Assembly: GCA_016870195.1 (NCBI GenBank)
Contig: VGCC01000002.1
Coordinates: forward strand, 1-64,000
Source of the DNA: Actinomycetota bacterium
GTDB taxonomy: Bacteria > Actinomycetota > Actinomycetes > S36-B12
Length of the DNA stretch: 64,000 nt
Reading direction: 5' to 3'
How positions within the stretch are numbered: position 1 is the stretch's first letter; each line of letters opens with the position of its first letter. The notes beneath the pieces are model-generated. The model did no database searches. It worked only from the letters and a program-made list of their open reading frames with translations, and was not told the origin of the DNA. Shown in pieces: positions 20,652 to 31,351 of the stretch. The position numbers and the translations under genes are program-made.

Positions 20652-21122
20652 CTTGATCACCAGCCGCGGCTGCAGGAACTGGAGCGGATCCCGGTACCTC
20701 CCTTCGACACGCACTCCCAGATGGAGACACGTACACGTGCCATGTCGGGCTCCGAGGCGACCGATGACATCCCCGGCCCGCACGACCGCACCCACTGCCC
20801 GACTCGAATGGACAGGCTGGTAGCTGGTCGCTATCGGACCAATGCGGATGGTGACCGTCGGGACGCCCGCGACCAGCCCGGCGAAGGCGATCGCCCCGTC
20901 GTGGGCTGCCCGGATGGAGCTTCCCTCCTCGGCCTCGATGTCGACCCCCCGGTGCCCTGGACCGAATGCGTGCGCGGGTTCCTGGAAGGGGGTCACGACT
21001 GGGCCCACCACGGGCCAGAGCCAGACGAGGGAGGTGAGGAGTGCGGTCAGGGTCACGGGCTCCACGGTGCCCCGAACACCCGCCGGCTGGGGCTCCGCGT
21101 GCGCCGGCGGGGTCCGCGGCAC
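20634..21122 (-). CDS. M23-family peptidase-like protein
   Basis: LytM/M23 metallopeptidase domain, normally a cell-wall endopeptidase or an amidase activator. HRGVDIEAEEG has the first zinc ligands (HxxxD). The C-terminal motif is CLHLGVR where most family members have HLHFGVR, so the first His of HxH is Cys here. An N-terminal hydrophobic segment (about residues 22-44) suggests export or anchoring. At 162 residues it is short. M23 genes between dprA and rpsB are typical in actinobacteria. Start choice is uncertain. Confidence 0.8.
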   Translation of the reverse strand: MPRTPPAHAEPQPAGVRGTVEPVTLTALLTSLVWLWPVVGPVVTPFQEPAHAFGPGHRGVDIEAEEGSSIRAAHDGAIAFAGLVAGVPTVTIRIGPIATSYQPVHSSRAVGAVVRAGDVIGRLGARHGTCTCLHLGVRVEGRYRDPLQFLQPRLVIKSPRAP

Positions 21123-21345
21123 GCCCTGTGGAGGGAGTCGCGGGGGGACGCCCTAGACTCGGGGGGCCCCTTCGGGGGTGCAGTACACATTTCGCGTGGC
21201 CCGAGCCGAAAGGCCTGAACGCCCCAGCGGTCCTCCTCGGAGGTGCGGGCGGCAGGGGTCACCAGGGATCGTCCCGCCGGGATGATCGTCAACCGTCGCC
21301 TCACTCAGGTGGGGCCACACGGGCGTACGCCCGAGGGAGTTCGTC
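21123..21345 (+). other. Divergent non-coding region between M23 gene and rpsB
   Basis: A 223-bp region without a credible gene that must hold the promoters for the - strand peptidase and the + strand rpsB-tsf unit. No -10/-35 pair could be assigned with confidence. The only clear structure is the hairpin at 21320-21333. Confidence 0.6.
21320..21333 (+). promoter_or_regulatory. Hairpin before the rpsB ribosome-binding site
   Basis: CGGGCGTACGCCCG is a perfect 14-bp palindrome, folding as a 5-bp stem with a GTAC loop. It directly precedes AGGGAG (21334-21339) and the rpsB ATG at 21346. Stem sequence and placement are close to those before rplS and tsf. Confidence 0.5.
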
Positions 21346-22143
21346 ATGGCTGTCGTCACCATGCGCCAGTTGCTCGAGAGCGGTGTCCACTTCGGCCACC
21401 AGACCCGACGCTGGAATCCGAAGATGAAGCGGTTCATCTTCACCGAACGCAATGGCATCTACATCATCGATCTGCAGCAGTCGCTGTCCTACATCGATCG
21501 CGCCTACGAGTACGTGAAGGAGACCGTCGCCCACGGCGGCACCGTCATGTTCGTGGGGACCAAGAAGCAGGGGCAGGAAGCTATCGCCGAGCAGGCAGCT
21601 CGTGTTGGCATGCCCTTCGTGAACCAGCGTTGGCTCGGTGGCCTGTTGACCAACTTCAGCACAGTCCACAAGCGTCTCCAGCGCCTCAAGGAACTCGAGG
21701 AGATCAACTTCGACGACGTGTCAGGGTCCGGCATGACCAAGAAGGAATTGCTGATGATGCGTCGTGAGAAGGAGAAGCTCGAGCGCACCCTCGGCGGCAT
21801 CCGCGATATGGCGAAGATTCCTTCCGCGATCTGGGTGGTGGACACCAAGAAGGAGCACATCGCCGTGGGCGAGGCCCGCAAACTGGGTATTCCGGTCATC
21901 GCGGTGTTGGACACGAACTGCGATCCAGACGAAGTCGACTTCCCCATCCCCGGGAACGACGATGCGATCCGATCCGTCGCTCTTTTGACTCGGGTGATCG
22001 CCGATGCGGTTGCAGAGGGACTGATCGCGCGGGCTGGCGTTGTGACGGGCACCGTCGCAGAAGAGCCCTTGGCGGAGTGGGAGCGCGAGTTGCTGACCGG
22101 AAATGCGGCCGTGGAGTCCACGGACGAGACCTCTCAGGAGTAG
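21346..22143 (+). CDS. rpsB: 30S ribosomal protein S2
   Basis: Small-subunit protein at the head-body junction. Diagnostic stretches are [20 protein letters not shown] at the N-terminus, [12 protein letters not shown], and [20 protein letters not shown]. The 265-residue length is normal. It forms a pair with tsf, 42 bp downstream, as in most bacteria. Confidence 0.98.
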   Translation: MAVVTMRQLLESGVHFGHQTRRWNPKMKRFIFTERNGIYIIDLQQSLSYIDRAYEYVKETVAHGGTVMFVGTKKQGQEAIAEQAARVGMPFVNQRWLGGLLTNFSTVHKRLQRLKELEEINFDDVSGSGMTKKELLMMRREKEKLERTLGGIRDMAKIPSAIWVVDTKKEHIAVGEARKLGIPVIAVLDTNCDPDEVDFPIPGNDDAIRSVALLTRVIADAVAEGLIARAGVVTGTVAEEPLAEWERELLTGNAAVESTDETSQE

Positions 22144-22153
22144 ACCAACAGTT

Positions 22154-22168
22154 GGGCGCTTCGCGCCC
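22154..22168 (+). promoter_or_regulatory. Hairpin in the rpsB-tsf intergenic region
   Basis: GGGCGC-TTC-GCGCCC forms a 6-bp stem followed by GAGCGGAAAGG and the tsf ATG at 22186. There is no T-run, so it is unlikely to be a full terminator. It could tune the S2/EF-Ts ratio or stabilise processed mRNA. Confidence 0.45.
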
Positions 22169-22185
22169 GAGCGGAAAGGCTGGAC

Positions 22186-23786
<1,601 letters not shown>

Positions 23787-23808
23787 CGCTCGTGAAGGGA
23801 CCCAGGCT

Positions 23809-24375
23809 ATGAGCGAAGAAATCGATCTGACGTTGCTTGAGGCAACGGAGAAAATGGATAAGGCAATCGAAGTTGCCCGGGAGGATTTCGCCACCATTCG
23901 CACGGGGCGCGCGAATCCTGCCATGTTCAACAAGATTCTGGTCGACTACTACGGGACGCCGACACCGATCAATCAGCTTGCCTCGTTCCAGACCCCCGAG
24001 GCCCGGATGATCATCATCACGCCGTACGACAAGGGCGCGTCATCAGGCATAGAGAAGGCACTTCGTGAGAGTGACCTGGGGATCAATCCCACCACCGATG
24101 GGGCCATTATCCGAGTCGTCCTCCCGCAGTTGACCGAAGAGCGACGAAAGGAGTACATCAAGGTTGCCCGCACGAAGGCCGAGGACTCACGGATCTCCAT
24201 TCGGAACATCCGTCGCCATGCCAAGGACACCCTGGATCGACTCCAGAAGGACGGCGAGGCAGGCGAAGACGATGTTCGTCGCGCTGAAAAGGCCCTCGAC
24301 GACCTGACCCATAAGCACGTCGAGCACGTTGACGAAATCCTGAAGCACAAAGAAGCAGAACTACTCGAGGTCTGA
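23809..24375 (+). CDS. frr: Ribosome recycling factor
   Basis: Splits post-termination ribosomes with EF-G. The 188 residues include FATIRTGRANPAMF near the N-terminus, YYGTPTPINQLASF, and the C-terminal helical region with KHVEHVDEILKHKEAELLEV. ATG 23809 is 22 bp after pyrH with a GAAGGGA upstream. Confidence 0.98.
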   Translation: MSEEIDLTLLEATEKMDKAIEVAREDFATIRTGRANPAMFNKILVDYYGTPTPINQLASFQTPEARMIIITPYDKGASSGIEKALRESDLGINPTTDGAIIRVVLPQLTEERRKEYIKVARTKAEDSRISIRNIRRHAKDTLDRLQKDGEAGEDDVRRAEKALDDLTHKHVEHVDEILKHKEAELLEV

Positions 24376-24376
24376 A

Positions 24377-25216
24377 GTGACGGACACCAGTTCCGGCTCG
24401 CGCGCGGGGCGGAATCTCCCGGCGGCCATCGCCTCGAGTCTCGTGCTGGGTGCGCTTGTCCTGGTGAGCCTCTTCACTCAGAAGTGGCTTTTCGTCGTGG
24501 TCGTCGTCGCGGCGCTCGTCATCGCGAGTCGGGAACTGATTAGCGCCTTCCAGGGCGCGGGCATCCGCATCGCGCGCACACCCGTCTATGCCGCCGCGGT
24601 GATCCTGCCGTCGGTCGCATACATCTGGGGTACGACGCTGCAATTGGTCGTCCTGGGTGTTTCGGTCCTGCTGTCCATGCTGTGGCGAATCCGCAGGGGA
24701 TTCGAGGGCTACGTCAAGGACACCGCGGCAACGATCTTCACCATCGTCTACCTGCCTTTCATGGCCGGATTCCTCATGCTGACTCTCGCCGCAGACGACG
24801 GTCCCGTGCGCGTCGTCGTGTTCATCCTGCTCACGATGGGAAATGATGTTGGCGGATACGCGGTAGGTGTCCTCTTGGGACGTCACCCCATCGCCAAGGA
24901 CATCAGCCCGAAGAAGTCGTGGGAGGGGCTGGCGGGTTCCTTCGTGGTCCAGGCGGTTGTGGGCGCACTCACGTTCACCTACCTGCTCGACGCAGCGTGG
25001 TGGCAAGGCGTCATCGTCGGTTTGGCTCTGACGGTCACGGCCACCGCCGGCGACTTCGCCGAGAGCGCCTTAAAGCGCGACCTGGGCGTCAAGGACATGG
25101 GGAGCCTGCTGCCCGGCCATGGAGGCATGATGGATCGACTTGATTCCCTCGTGCCCAACGCCTTCGCGTCCTGGGCCTTGTTCACCCTGTTCCTGGGATC
25201 CGGCATCTCCTCATGA
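24377..25216 (+). CDS. cdsA: Phosphatidate cytidylyltransferase
   Basis: Integral membrane enzyme that makes CDP-diacylglycerol from phosphatidate and CTP. About eight membrane segments precede the signature [20 protein letters not shown], followed by MMDRLDS, close to the C-terminus. GTG 24377 is 1 bp after frr. The stop overlaps rlmN by 4 bp (ATGA). Confidence 0.96.
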   Translation: MTDTSSGSRAGRNLPAAIASSLVLGALVLVSLFTQKWLFVVVVVAALVIASRELISAFQGAGIRIARTPVYAAAVILPSVAYIWGTTLQLVVLGVSVLLSMLWRIRRGFEGYVKDTAATIFTIVYLPFMAGFLMLTLAADDGPVRVVVFILLTMGNDVGGYAVGVLLGRHPIAKDISPKKSWEGLAGSFVVQAVVGALTFTYLLDAAWWQGVIVGLALTVTATAGDFAESALKRDLGVKDMGSLLPGHGGMMDRLDSLVPNAFASWALFTLFLGSGISS

Positions 25217-26298
25217 GCATCACCCTGGAGGCCCCATCGCGCGGGCGCCCCCCGGAGCATTTCTTGGACCGGGATTCCGCGGGTCGACGCACGTTGGTCG
25301 AGGAGCGAGGGCTTCCCGGTTATCGAGCGGACCAGGCATCGCGACATCTGCTCGGTCGATACGAGTTCGACCCGGACACCTGGACCGACTTCTCCGCGGG
25401 TGACCGGGAGACCATGCGCGCACTCCTTCCGGATCTGTTGACCCCCATCCGGACCCTCGAATGCGACGACGGGACCACGGTGAAGACCCTGTTCCGGCTC
25501 CACGACGGATCACTGGTGGAGTCGGTGCTGATGCGCTACCGCGATCGCACAACGTTGTGCATCTCCTCCCAGGCGGGTTGCGGGATGAACTGCCCGTTCT
25601 GCGCCACCGGCCAAGCGGGTTTGACAAGGAACCTCTCGACGGCCGAGATCGTCGGGCAGGTCCTCGCCGGTGCGCGTGCGTTGTCCATGGGCGAGGTGTC
25701 CGGGGGTCCGGGTCGGGTCAGCAACGTCGTATTCATGGGAATGGGCGAGCCGCTCGCGAACTACTCCGCCGTCGTGGGCGCCCTCCACCGTCTCGTGGAT
25801 CCCGTCCCCGCTGGCATGGGCATCAGTGCACGGGGGATCACCGTCTCCACGGTGGGCTTGGTTCCCCGCATCCATCAGTTGGCCACCGAAGGCCTTCCGG
25901 TCACCCTCGCCGTCTCGCTCCATGCGCCCGACGATGCGTTGCGTGACACACTGGTGCCGATCAACACCCGCTGGCCCGTGCGGGAGGTGCTCGCCGCGGC
26001 ATGGGACTACGCAGAGATCACCGGACGCCGCATCAGCATCGAGTACGCGCTCATCCGCGATGTCAATGATCAGCCGGATCGGGCCGCTGCACTCGCCGAT
26101 CTCCTGGCAGGACACCTCGTTCACGTCAACGTCATCCCACTCAATCCGACCCCCGGATCGGCATGGACGGCGTCGACCCCGGAGCGTGAACGTGAATTCG
26201 TCCGCATCGTCCGAGATCGCGGCGTGGCCATCACCGTGCGCGATACCCGCGGCAGGGAAATCGACGGAGCCTGCGGCCAGCTCGCCGCCCTGGCCTAG
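25213..26298 (+). CDS. rlmN: 23S rRNA (adenine2503-C2)-methyltransferase RlmN
   Basis: Radical-SAM enzyme that methylates A2503 of 23S rRNA and A37 of some tRNAs. The [4Fe-4S] cysteines are C123, C127 and C130 (CGMNCPFC), and the methyl-carrier Cys is C354 (GACGQLA). The 361-residue length fits. ATG overlaps the cdsA stop. This is the last core gene; its stop codon is shared, on opposite strands, with the GntR regulator. Confidence 0.97.
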   Translation: MSITLEAPSRGRPPEHFLDRDSAGRRTLVEERGLPGYRADQASRHLLGRYEFDPDTWTDFSAGDRETMRALLPDLLTPIRTLECDDGTTVKTLFRLHDGSLVESVLMRYRDRTTLCISSQAGCGMNCPFCATGQAGLTRNLSTAEIVGQVLAGARALSMGEVSGGPGRVSNVVFMGMGEPLANYSAVVGALHRLVDPVPAGMGISARGITVSTVGLVPRIHQLATEGLPVTLAVSLHAPDDALRDTLVPINTRWPVREVLAAAWDYAEITGRRISIEYALIRDVNDQPDRAAALADLLAGHLVHVNVIPLNPTPGSAWTASTPEREREFVRIVRDRGVAITVRDTRGREIDGACGQLAALA

Positions 26299-26939
26299 CC
26301 CTGCCGGGATTCGATGACCGCGCTCACCGCGGTGATGGTGTTCTGGCGATGGACGTTGTGCCATCGGACAGTTCCGCCGATGTCTCCGCGACGCAACGCC
26401 TCGAGAATCTCGACGTGTTCGTCATGAATGCGATCGCGGTTGGGCGGGGATGTGAAGTAGACCGAGCGGTAGGCCTCCGTCGCATCCCACAACTGGCGGA
26501 TCAGCCTGACCAACCGCGGCATGCCACTGAACTCGAAGAGCGCGAAGTGGAAGCGTCGATTGGCCTCGGAGATGGCTCGCACATCATCGTCGCGGATCGC
26601 GTGGTCGACCCCGGCCATGAGGTCGCTTAGTGCATCGCAGTCCTCAGGAGTCAGCATGGGTACGGCGTGTTCGAGGGCCTCTGTCTCGAGGATCTCCCGC
26701 AACCGATACACCTCCAGTAGATCATCGGTGCTCAAGCGCGTGACGAAATAGCCACGGTGCGGGTGGTAGGTCACATGTCCCTCGGCCTCAAGGATCTTGA
26801 GAGCTTCGCGCAGGGGGACCCGGCTGACCCCGAGTCGCTCGGCAAGGCTCTCCTGCACGAGTTGCTCACCTGGGTCGAAGCGACCGGTGATCAGATCGGT
26901 GCGTAGTGCGCGGAGGACTTCTTCCTGGGCGGTCGTCAT
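26295..26939 (-). CDS. GntR-family (FCD/FadR-type) transcriptional regulator
   Basis: The N-terminal winged helix-turn-helix ([20 protein letters not shown], about residues 30-50) is followed by an all-helical FCD ligand domain with acidic and His residues suited to metal/carboxylate binding. It sits immediately downstream of a CoA-transferase and glutaryl-CoA dehydrogenase, so a glutarate- or lysine-catabolism regulator is plausible (inference). It converges on rlmN, with the two stop codons overlapping in a CTAG. Confidence 0.9.
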   Translation of the reverse strand: MTTAQEEVLRALRTDLITGRFDPGEQLVQESLAERLGVSRVPLREALKILEAEGHVTYHPHRGYFVTRLSTDDLLEVYRLREILETEALEHAVPMLTPEDCDALSDLMAGVDHAIRDDDVRAISEANRRFHFALFEFSGMPRLVRLIRQLWDATEAYRSVYFTSPPNRDRIHDEHVEILEALRRGDIGGTVRWHNVHRQNTITAVSAVIESRQG

Positions 26940-26942
26940 GTC

Positions 26943-28085
26943 TTAGGCGTCCAAACCGAATCGCTCGACGACGGAATCAGTATCCGCCCCGAGGTGCGGG
27001 GCGCGACGACGGTAGCTGGCGGGGCTGCGCGACAGATGGAACGGGGGGGAGACGTGTGCGACCGGATCTGAGGCGTCGAGCGCGGTGGGTTGGGGCGTGA
27101 GCCCTAGGCGACGGGCTAGCTCGAGTCCCTGGGCGATGTCGTTGATCGGTCCGCAGGGAATGCCCGCCTCGGTGAGCAGGTCATTCCACCGATCCGCGGG
27201 AGCGTGCTGGAGCACACCGGTGATGCCCTCCCGGAGTTCGTCACGATGGGCAACGCGGTCCGTGTTGGTGCGGAACCGCGGGTCGGCGGCCCACGCTGGG
27301 TGCTCGAGAACTGCGCAGAGGACGGCGAACTGCTGGTCGTTACCCACGGCGATCACGATCGGCCTGTCCCCCGTGGGATACACCTCGTAGGGGGCGATCG
27401 ACGGATGGGCATTGCCCATGAGTCCCGGAGTGATCCCAGCGCCGAGGACCGAGGATGCTTGATTCACGAGTGCGCTCAGGGCACTGCCGAGAAGGTTGAC
27501 CTCGACATGCTGGCCCAGACCCGAGGAGTCGCGCTCGTGAAGTGCGGCGAGGATGGCCACGCATGCGTGGAGTCCGGTTACCACGTCCACCACCGCGACA
27601 CCGACCTTTGTGGGCTCCTCACCCCCGGTAATGCTCATCAGGCCGCTAGCGGCTTGCACGAGCAGGTCGTACCCCGGCAACGTCGCACCGGCACCGGCGC
27701 CGAAACCACTGATCGAGCAGTAAATCACCCGAGGGTTGCGAGTGGCGACCGTTGCGTAATCGAGGTCGAAGCGGACGAGGGATCCAGCTTTGAAGTTCTC
27801 GACAACGACGTCGGCGCGATCGACGAGCCGTTGGACGCGTTCCCGATCGACTGGATCGTCGAGGTCTGCTGCGAGGGATTCCTTGTTCCGATTGACGCTA
27901 TGGAAGTACGTGGAGATTCCATCGTCCGCGAAGGGTGGACCCCACCCGCGGGTGTCATCGCCCGTGTCCGATCTCTCGACCTTGATGACCGTGGCTCCGA
28001 GATCGGCGAGGAGCATCGTGCAGTAGGGCCCTGCGAGGACTCTGGAGAGGTCCGCGACGATGAGACCCTCGAGTGGGCCCGGCAT
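26943..28085 (-). CDS. Class III (CaiB/BaiF) CoA-transferase, possibly succinyl-CoA:glutarate
   Basis: Formyl-CoA-transferase-fold enzyme moving CoA between carboxylic acids. GLIVADLSRVLAGPYCTMLL is the family N-terminus. The GYD motif with Asp140 before QAASGLM is the likely catalytic aspartate. Length 380 is typical. Its ATG shares a base with the stop of glutaryl-CoA dehydrogenase (TGATG). That pairing suggests activation of glutarate to glutaryl-CoA, as in the human SUGCT reaction; specificity is inferred from context only. Confidence 0.88.
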   Translation of the reverse strand: MPGPLEGLIVADLSRVLAGPYCTMLLADLGATVIKVERSDTGDDTRGWGPPFADDGISTYFHSVNRNKESLAADLDDPVDRERVQRLVDRADVVVENFKAGSLVRFDLDYATVATRNPRVIYCSISGFGAGAGATLPGYDLLVQAASGLMSITGGEEPTKVGVAVVDVVTGLHACVAILAALHERDSSGLGQHVEVNLLGSALSALVNQASSVLGAGITPGLMGNAHPSIAPYEVYPTGDRPIVIAVGNDQQFAVLCAVLEHPAWAADPRFRTNTDRVAHRDELREGITGVLQHAPADRWNDLLTEAGIPCGPINDIAQGLELARRLGLTPQPTALDASDPVAHVSPPFHLSRSPASYRRRAPHLGADTDSVVERFGLDA

Positions 28086-29260
28086 CAGCGGAATGCGGCG
28101 ATTCCCGTCAGGGCCTCACCGATCACCAGAGTATGCATCTCGTTGGTGCCCTCGTAGGTGTAGACCGATTCGAGGTTGTTCATGTGGCGGATGATCGGAT
28201 ACTCGAGTGTGATGCCGTTGCCACCGAGGATCCCGCGGGTCTCGCGTGCGATTTCGAGCGCGATTCGTGCATTGTTCATCTTGCCAACGGAGACCTGTTC
28301 GGGGCGGAGCGTGCCGGCCTCCTTGAGGCGACCGAGGTGGATCGCGAGCAGCATCGCGTTTCCGAGGTCGACGCTCATATCCGCAAGCTTGCGCTGGGTC
28401 AGTTGGTAGGCCGCGATGGGCTTGCCAAACTGCTCGCGATCGATGGCGTAGTCGATGGCCGTCTCGAGGCAGTCACGTCCGGCGCCGACCGTGCCGAAGA
28501 TGATGCCGAACCGTGCCTCGTTCAGGCAACTGAGCGGGCCGCGAAGCCCCACGACGCCCGGGAGGACGGCATCGGCCGGGAGTCGGACGTTGTCGAAGAC
28601 GAGCTCTGCGGTTACCGAGGCGCGAAGCGACATCTTGTGCTTCACGTCGTTGGCGGTGAATCCGGGTAGGTCCGTGGGCACGATGAAGCCGCGGATCCCG
28701 TCGTCGGTCTGTGCCCAGACGATGGCGAGGTCGGCGATGGTTCCGTTGGTGATCCACATCTTCGAGCCGTTGAGCAGCCAATCGTCGCCATCGCGCTTGG
28801 CCGAGCTGCGCATGCCGGAGGGATTCGAACCGTAGTCCGCCTCGGTGAGACCGAAACACCCGATGAGGTCACCGGCAGCCATACCCGGAAGCCATGCGTT
28901 CTTCTGCTCCTCGGATCCAAATGCGTGGATGGCGTACATCGCCAGAGAGCCCTGCACGCTGACCATCGAGCGGATACCGGAGTCTCCGGCCTCCAGTTCG
29001 AGATCGGCCAGTCCATAGGGGACGGCGGACATTCCGGCACAGCCGTAGCCCTCGAGGTGCATCCCCATGAGTCCGAGCGCACCGCACTCCTTGGCCAGGT
29101 CACGTGCCGGGAGATGGCCCTTCTCGAACCATTCCGCCACGTTCGGCCGGATAGTGCTGTCGACGAACGTGCGCACGACGTCGCGGATCGCCTTCTCCTC
29201 TTCGGAGAGGAGGGAGTCGATGTTGTAGAGAGCGAATGGGTGCTGTGGGGACTTGCTCAT
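28085..29260 (-). CDS. gcdH: Glutaryl-CoA dehydrogenase
   Basis: FAD acyl-CoA dehydrogenase that oxidises and decarboxylates glutaryl-CoA to crotonyl-CoA. LTEADYGSNPSGM and KMWITNG are acyl-CoA dehydrogenase signatures. The C-terminal YEGTNEMH supplies the catalytic Glu370, the same number as in the human enzyme, and the N-terminal PFALYNIDSLLSEEE pattern is GCDH-like. It is first in a coupled unit with the CoA-transferase and then the GntR gene. Other short-chain acyl-CoA dehydrogenases cannot be fully excluded. Confidence 0.87.
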   Translation of the reverse strand: MSKSPQHPFALYNIDSLLSEEEKAIRDVVRTFVDSTIRPNVAEWFEKGHLPARDLAKECGALGLMGMHLEGYGCAGMSAVPYGLADLELEAGDSGIRSMVSVQGSLAMYAIHAFGSEEQKNAWLPGMAAGDLIGCFGLTEADYGSNPSGMRSSAKRDGDDWLLNGSKMWITNGTIADLAIVWAQTDDGIRGFIVPTDLPGFTANDVKHKMSLRASVTAELVFDNVRLPADAVLPGVVGLRGPLSCLNEARFGIIFGTVGAGRDCLETAIDYAIDREQFGKPIAAYQLTQRKLADMSVDLGNAMLLAIHLGRLKEAGTLRPEQVSVGKMNNARIALEIARETRGILGGNGITLEYPIIRHMNNLESVYTYEGTNEMHTLVIGEALTGIAAFR

Positions 29261-29297
29261 CGGACCTCCGGGCTCAGGATTGGATCCAATCGTAGTG

Positions 29298-30671
29298 TCA
29301 TCCGCCGAGTAGGCGCGTCACGATCGATGCCGAGAGGGGGGTCCTCCCGCGTCTCTCCTCGGCCGAGTCCGCGCGGGACATGACCTGGAGCCCGGCGTTC
29401 ACGCCCAGCCAGCGGAGGGGCTCGGGCTCCCATCGGGGGGATCGGTGCCCCACCCACGGGAGGTGTGTGCGTGGGGAGTCGACCCCGACGATCAGGTCGG
29501 CGAGGGTGCGACCACCGAGGAAGGAGGTCGTGACGCCGTCTCCCACGTACCCACCACTCCACCCGAGTCCGGTGTCGTGATCTAGGCCGCAGCTAGGCCA
29601 CCAGTCGCGCGCCACACCGAGGGGGCCACCCCACGTGTGGGTGACGCGGTACTCCGCGAGGACCGGGAAAAGATCGAGCAACGTGGCCCAGAGTGCCCGA
29701 TGGATCCTCGGGTCGCGATCGTTGACTGGATCGATATCCGAGCCAAAGTGGTACGGCGCGCCGCGCCCGCCGAAGGCGATGCGATCGTCGGCGGTGCGCT
29801 GTCCGTAGATGATCAGGTGTCGACCATCGGAGAACGTAGCTCGATCTGCGAGGCCGATCTCGTCCCAGACCTGCGCAGGGAGCGGTTCCGTCGCCAGCAT
29901 GAGCGAGTAGATAGGGGCCAATGTGCGACGCAAGCCGCCTAGGCGCGCTGTGTACCCCTCCGTGGCACGGATCACGTAGCGCGCGCGGATCGTCCGATCA
30001 TCCGTACGCACCGCGCCGGATTCGATGCGGTGGACTGGAGTGTGCTCGACGAGGGTGGCTCCTCGTTCCACGACCGTGCGTGCGAGCAATCGGACGAGTC
30101 GAGCAGGATGCAGCGCAGCACAGTGGGGGGTGTACGTCGCGGAGAGGAGATCCGTGGGGCGCATGAGCGCGCTGGCCTGCGCGCGGTCAAGGAAGGTGGG
30201 CGCGTCGAGTCCCCAGGCGGCAGCGTGTGCGACTTCCTCGTGCGCACGGTTCACCTGTAGGGGGGTACGCGCCGCAACGATGGTGCCACCGTGCGCCCAA
30301 TCGATGTTCCATCCCTCCGCGGCGGCTGTGCTTCCGAGGTCGGTGACCGAATCGATCATCGTCGTCGTTGTGGCGAGCGCGGCCTCCGTACCGTTGCTGC
30401 GCGCGATGGCCTCACGCTCCACGGGAAACAGGGCGGACGCCCACCCCCCGTTGCGGCCGCTCGCGCCGAAGCCGGCCACGTGGGCATCGACAAGGACGAT
30501 GCGCAGGCCGGGATCAAGCCGCTGCAGGTGGTACGCGGTCCAGAGTCCGGTGTACCCGGCGCCGACGATCGCGACGTCGGCATCGACGTCGGACACCAGA
30601 CGCCCGCCCAGGGGAGTGCGCAGTTCCTCGGGTAGGGAGTCCCACCAGAACGAGATATTTGCGGGATTCAC
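29298..30671 (-). CDS. FAD-dependent amine oxidoreductase (DAO/PuuB-like)
   Basis: D-amino-acid-oxidase-fold flavoprotein, 457 residues. The dinucleotide motif GAGYTG is at residues 37-42 after VAIV, and GASGRNGGW follows as in gamma-glutamylputrescine and related amine oxidases. The C-terminal GWSGGYVGDGV closes the FAD site. GTG 30671 is preferred over an upstream in-frame ATG (30788) because it overlaps the preceding stop (GTGA) and fits the family N-terminus. It probably deaminates an amine or amino acid whose aldehyde is used by the neighbouring dehydrogenase (inference). Confidence 0.85.
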   Translation of the reverse strand: MNPANISFWWDSLPEELRTPLGGRLVSDVDADVAIVGAGYTGLWTAYHLQRLDPGLRIVLVDAHVAGFGASGRNGGWASALFPVEREAIARSNGTEAALATTTTMIDSVTDLGSTAAAEGWNIDWAHGGTIVAARTPLQVNRAHEEVAHAAAWGLDAPTFLDRAQASALMRPTDLLSATYTPHCAALHPARLVRLLARTVVERGATLVEHTPVHRIESGAVRTDDRTIRARYVIRATEGYTARLGGLRRTLAPIYSLMLATEPLPAQVWDEIGLADRATFSDGRHLIIYGQRTADDRIAFGGRGAPYHFGSDIDPVNDRDPRIHRALWATLLDLFPVLAEYRVTHTWGGPLGVARDWWPSCGLDHDTGLGWSGGYVGDGVTTSFLGGRTLADLIVGVDSPRTHLPWVGHRSPRWEPEPLRWLGVNAGLQVMSRADSAEERRGRTPLSASIVTRLLGG

Positions 30672-31351
30672 TGCTTCCCCGGTGGGGTCCAGGACGCGAT
30701 GTAGTCGGGAGACGGAGTACCAGCGGGCGTCGCGTCGTCTGCTCGGGGTGGTCCCCACCGGGACTCGATCGGGACAACGCCAGCCCACAGGGCGGAAATG
30801 CGCGGATCGGCGCGATCTTCCTCGGTGTCGAGGGGCTCGCCGTCGGAGACCTTCACGGCGATCTCGTCGAGTGGGAACGCAATGGTGAGGGTCGCCTTGA
30901 GTTCCTGCGGTGCGGGGTGGCGTGCGTCGGCATAGCGACCGGGGAGCATGTGCTCGGACATGATTCTCAGCGCCTCATCGACTTCGTCTGAGCGTACTTC
31001 GATGGCGGATCCGAATGCGGTCACGCTGCGATAGTGCATGCTCGATTCGAAGAGACTTCGCGCGAGCACGACACCATCGAGAAGGGTGACGTTCACGACG
31101 GCTGGGACGCCTGATGCCAGGGCACGTATCGTGCGTGACGCGCGGGACCCGTGCATGAGGAGACGGTCGTGATCACGTGCGTAGGCAAGGGGAGTGAGTA
31201 CCGGACCGTCGTCCCCCTGGTGCGCGACATGTGCGAGCAGGCCTGCGTCCAGGATGGCGTACGCAGTGTCGCGGTCGGGGACCGCCTTCTCGGGAAGGCG
31301 GTGGATAGTCGTGCGCCGCGTCGAACCGGGCGGCGCTAGAGAATCGTCCAT
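30668..31351 (-). CDS. Pyridoxamine 5'-phosphate oxidase-like flavin-binding protein
   Basis: A 227-residue split-barrel protein of the Pyridox_ox_2 type. After a polar N-terminus it reads GLLAHVAHQGDDGPVLTPLA and LLMHGSRASRTIRAL, typical of this FMN/haem-binding family. The substrate is unknown. It overlaps the aminotransferase by 16 bp upstream and the flavoprotein by 4 bp downstream, so all three are one operon; a role in flavin or PLP chemistry for these partners is speculative. Confidence 0.82.
   Translation of the reverse strand: MDDSLAPPGSTRRTTIHRLPEKAVPDRDTAYAILDAGLLAHVAHQGDDGPVLTPLAYARDHDRLLMHGSRASRTIRALASGVPAVVNVTLLDGVVLARSLFESSMHYRSVTAFGSAIEVRSDEVDEALRIMSEHMLPGRYADARHPAPQELKATLTIAFPLDEIAVKVSDGEPLDTEEDRADPRISALWAGVVPIESRWGPPRADDATPAGTPSPDYIASWTPPGKQ

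Noticed and set aside
27204-28157. 317-codon + strand frame opposite the CoA-transferase
   Set aside because: Mirror of a well-supported - strand gene.
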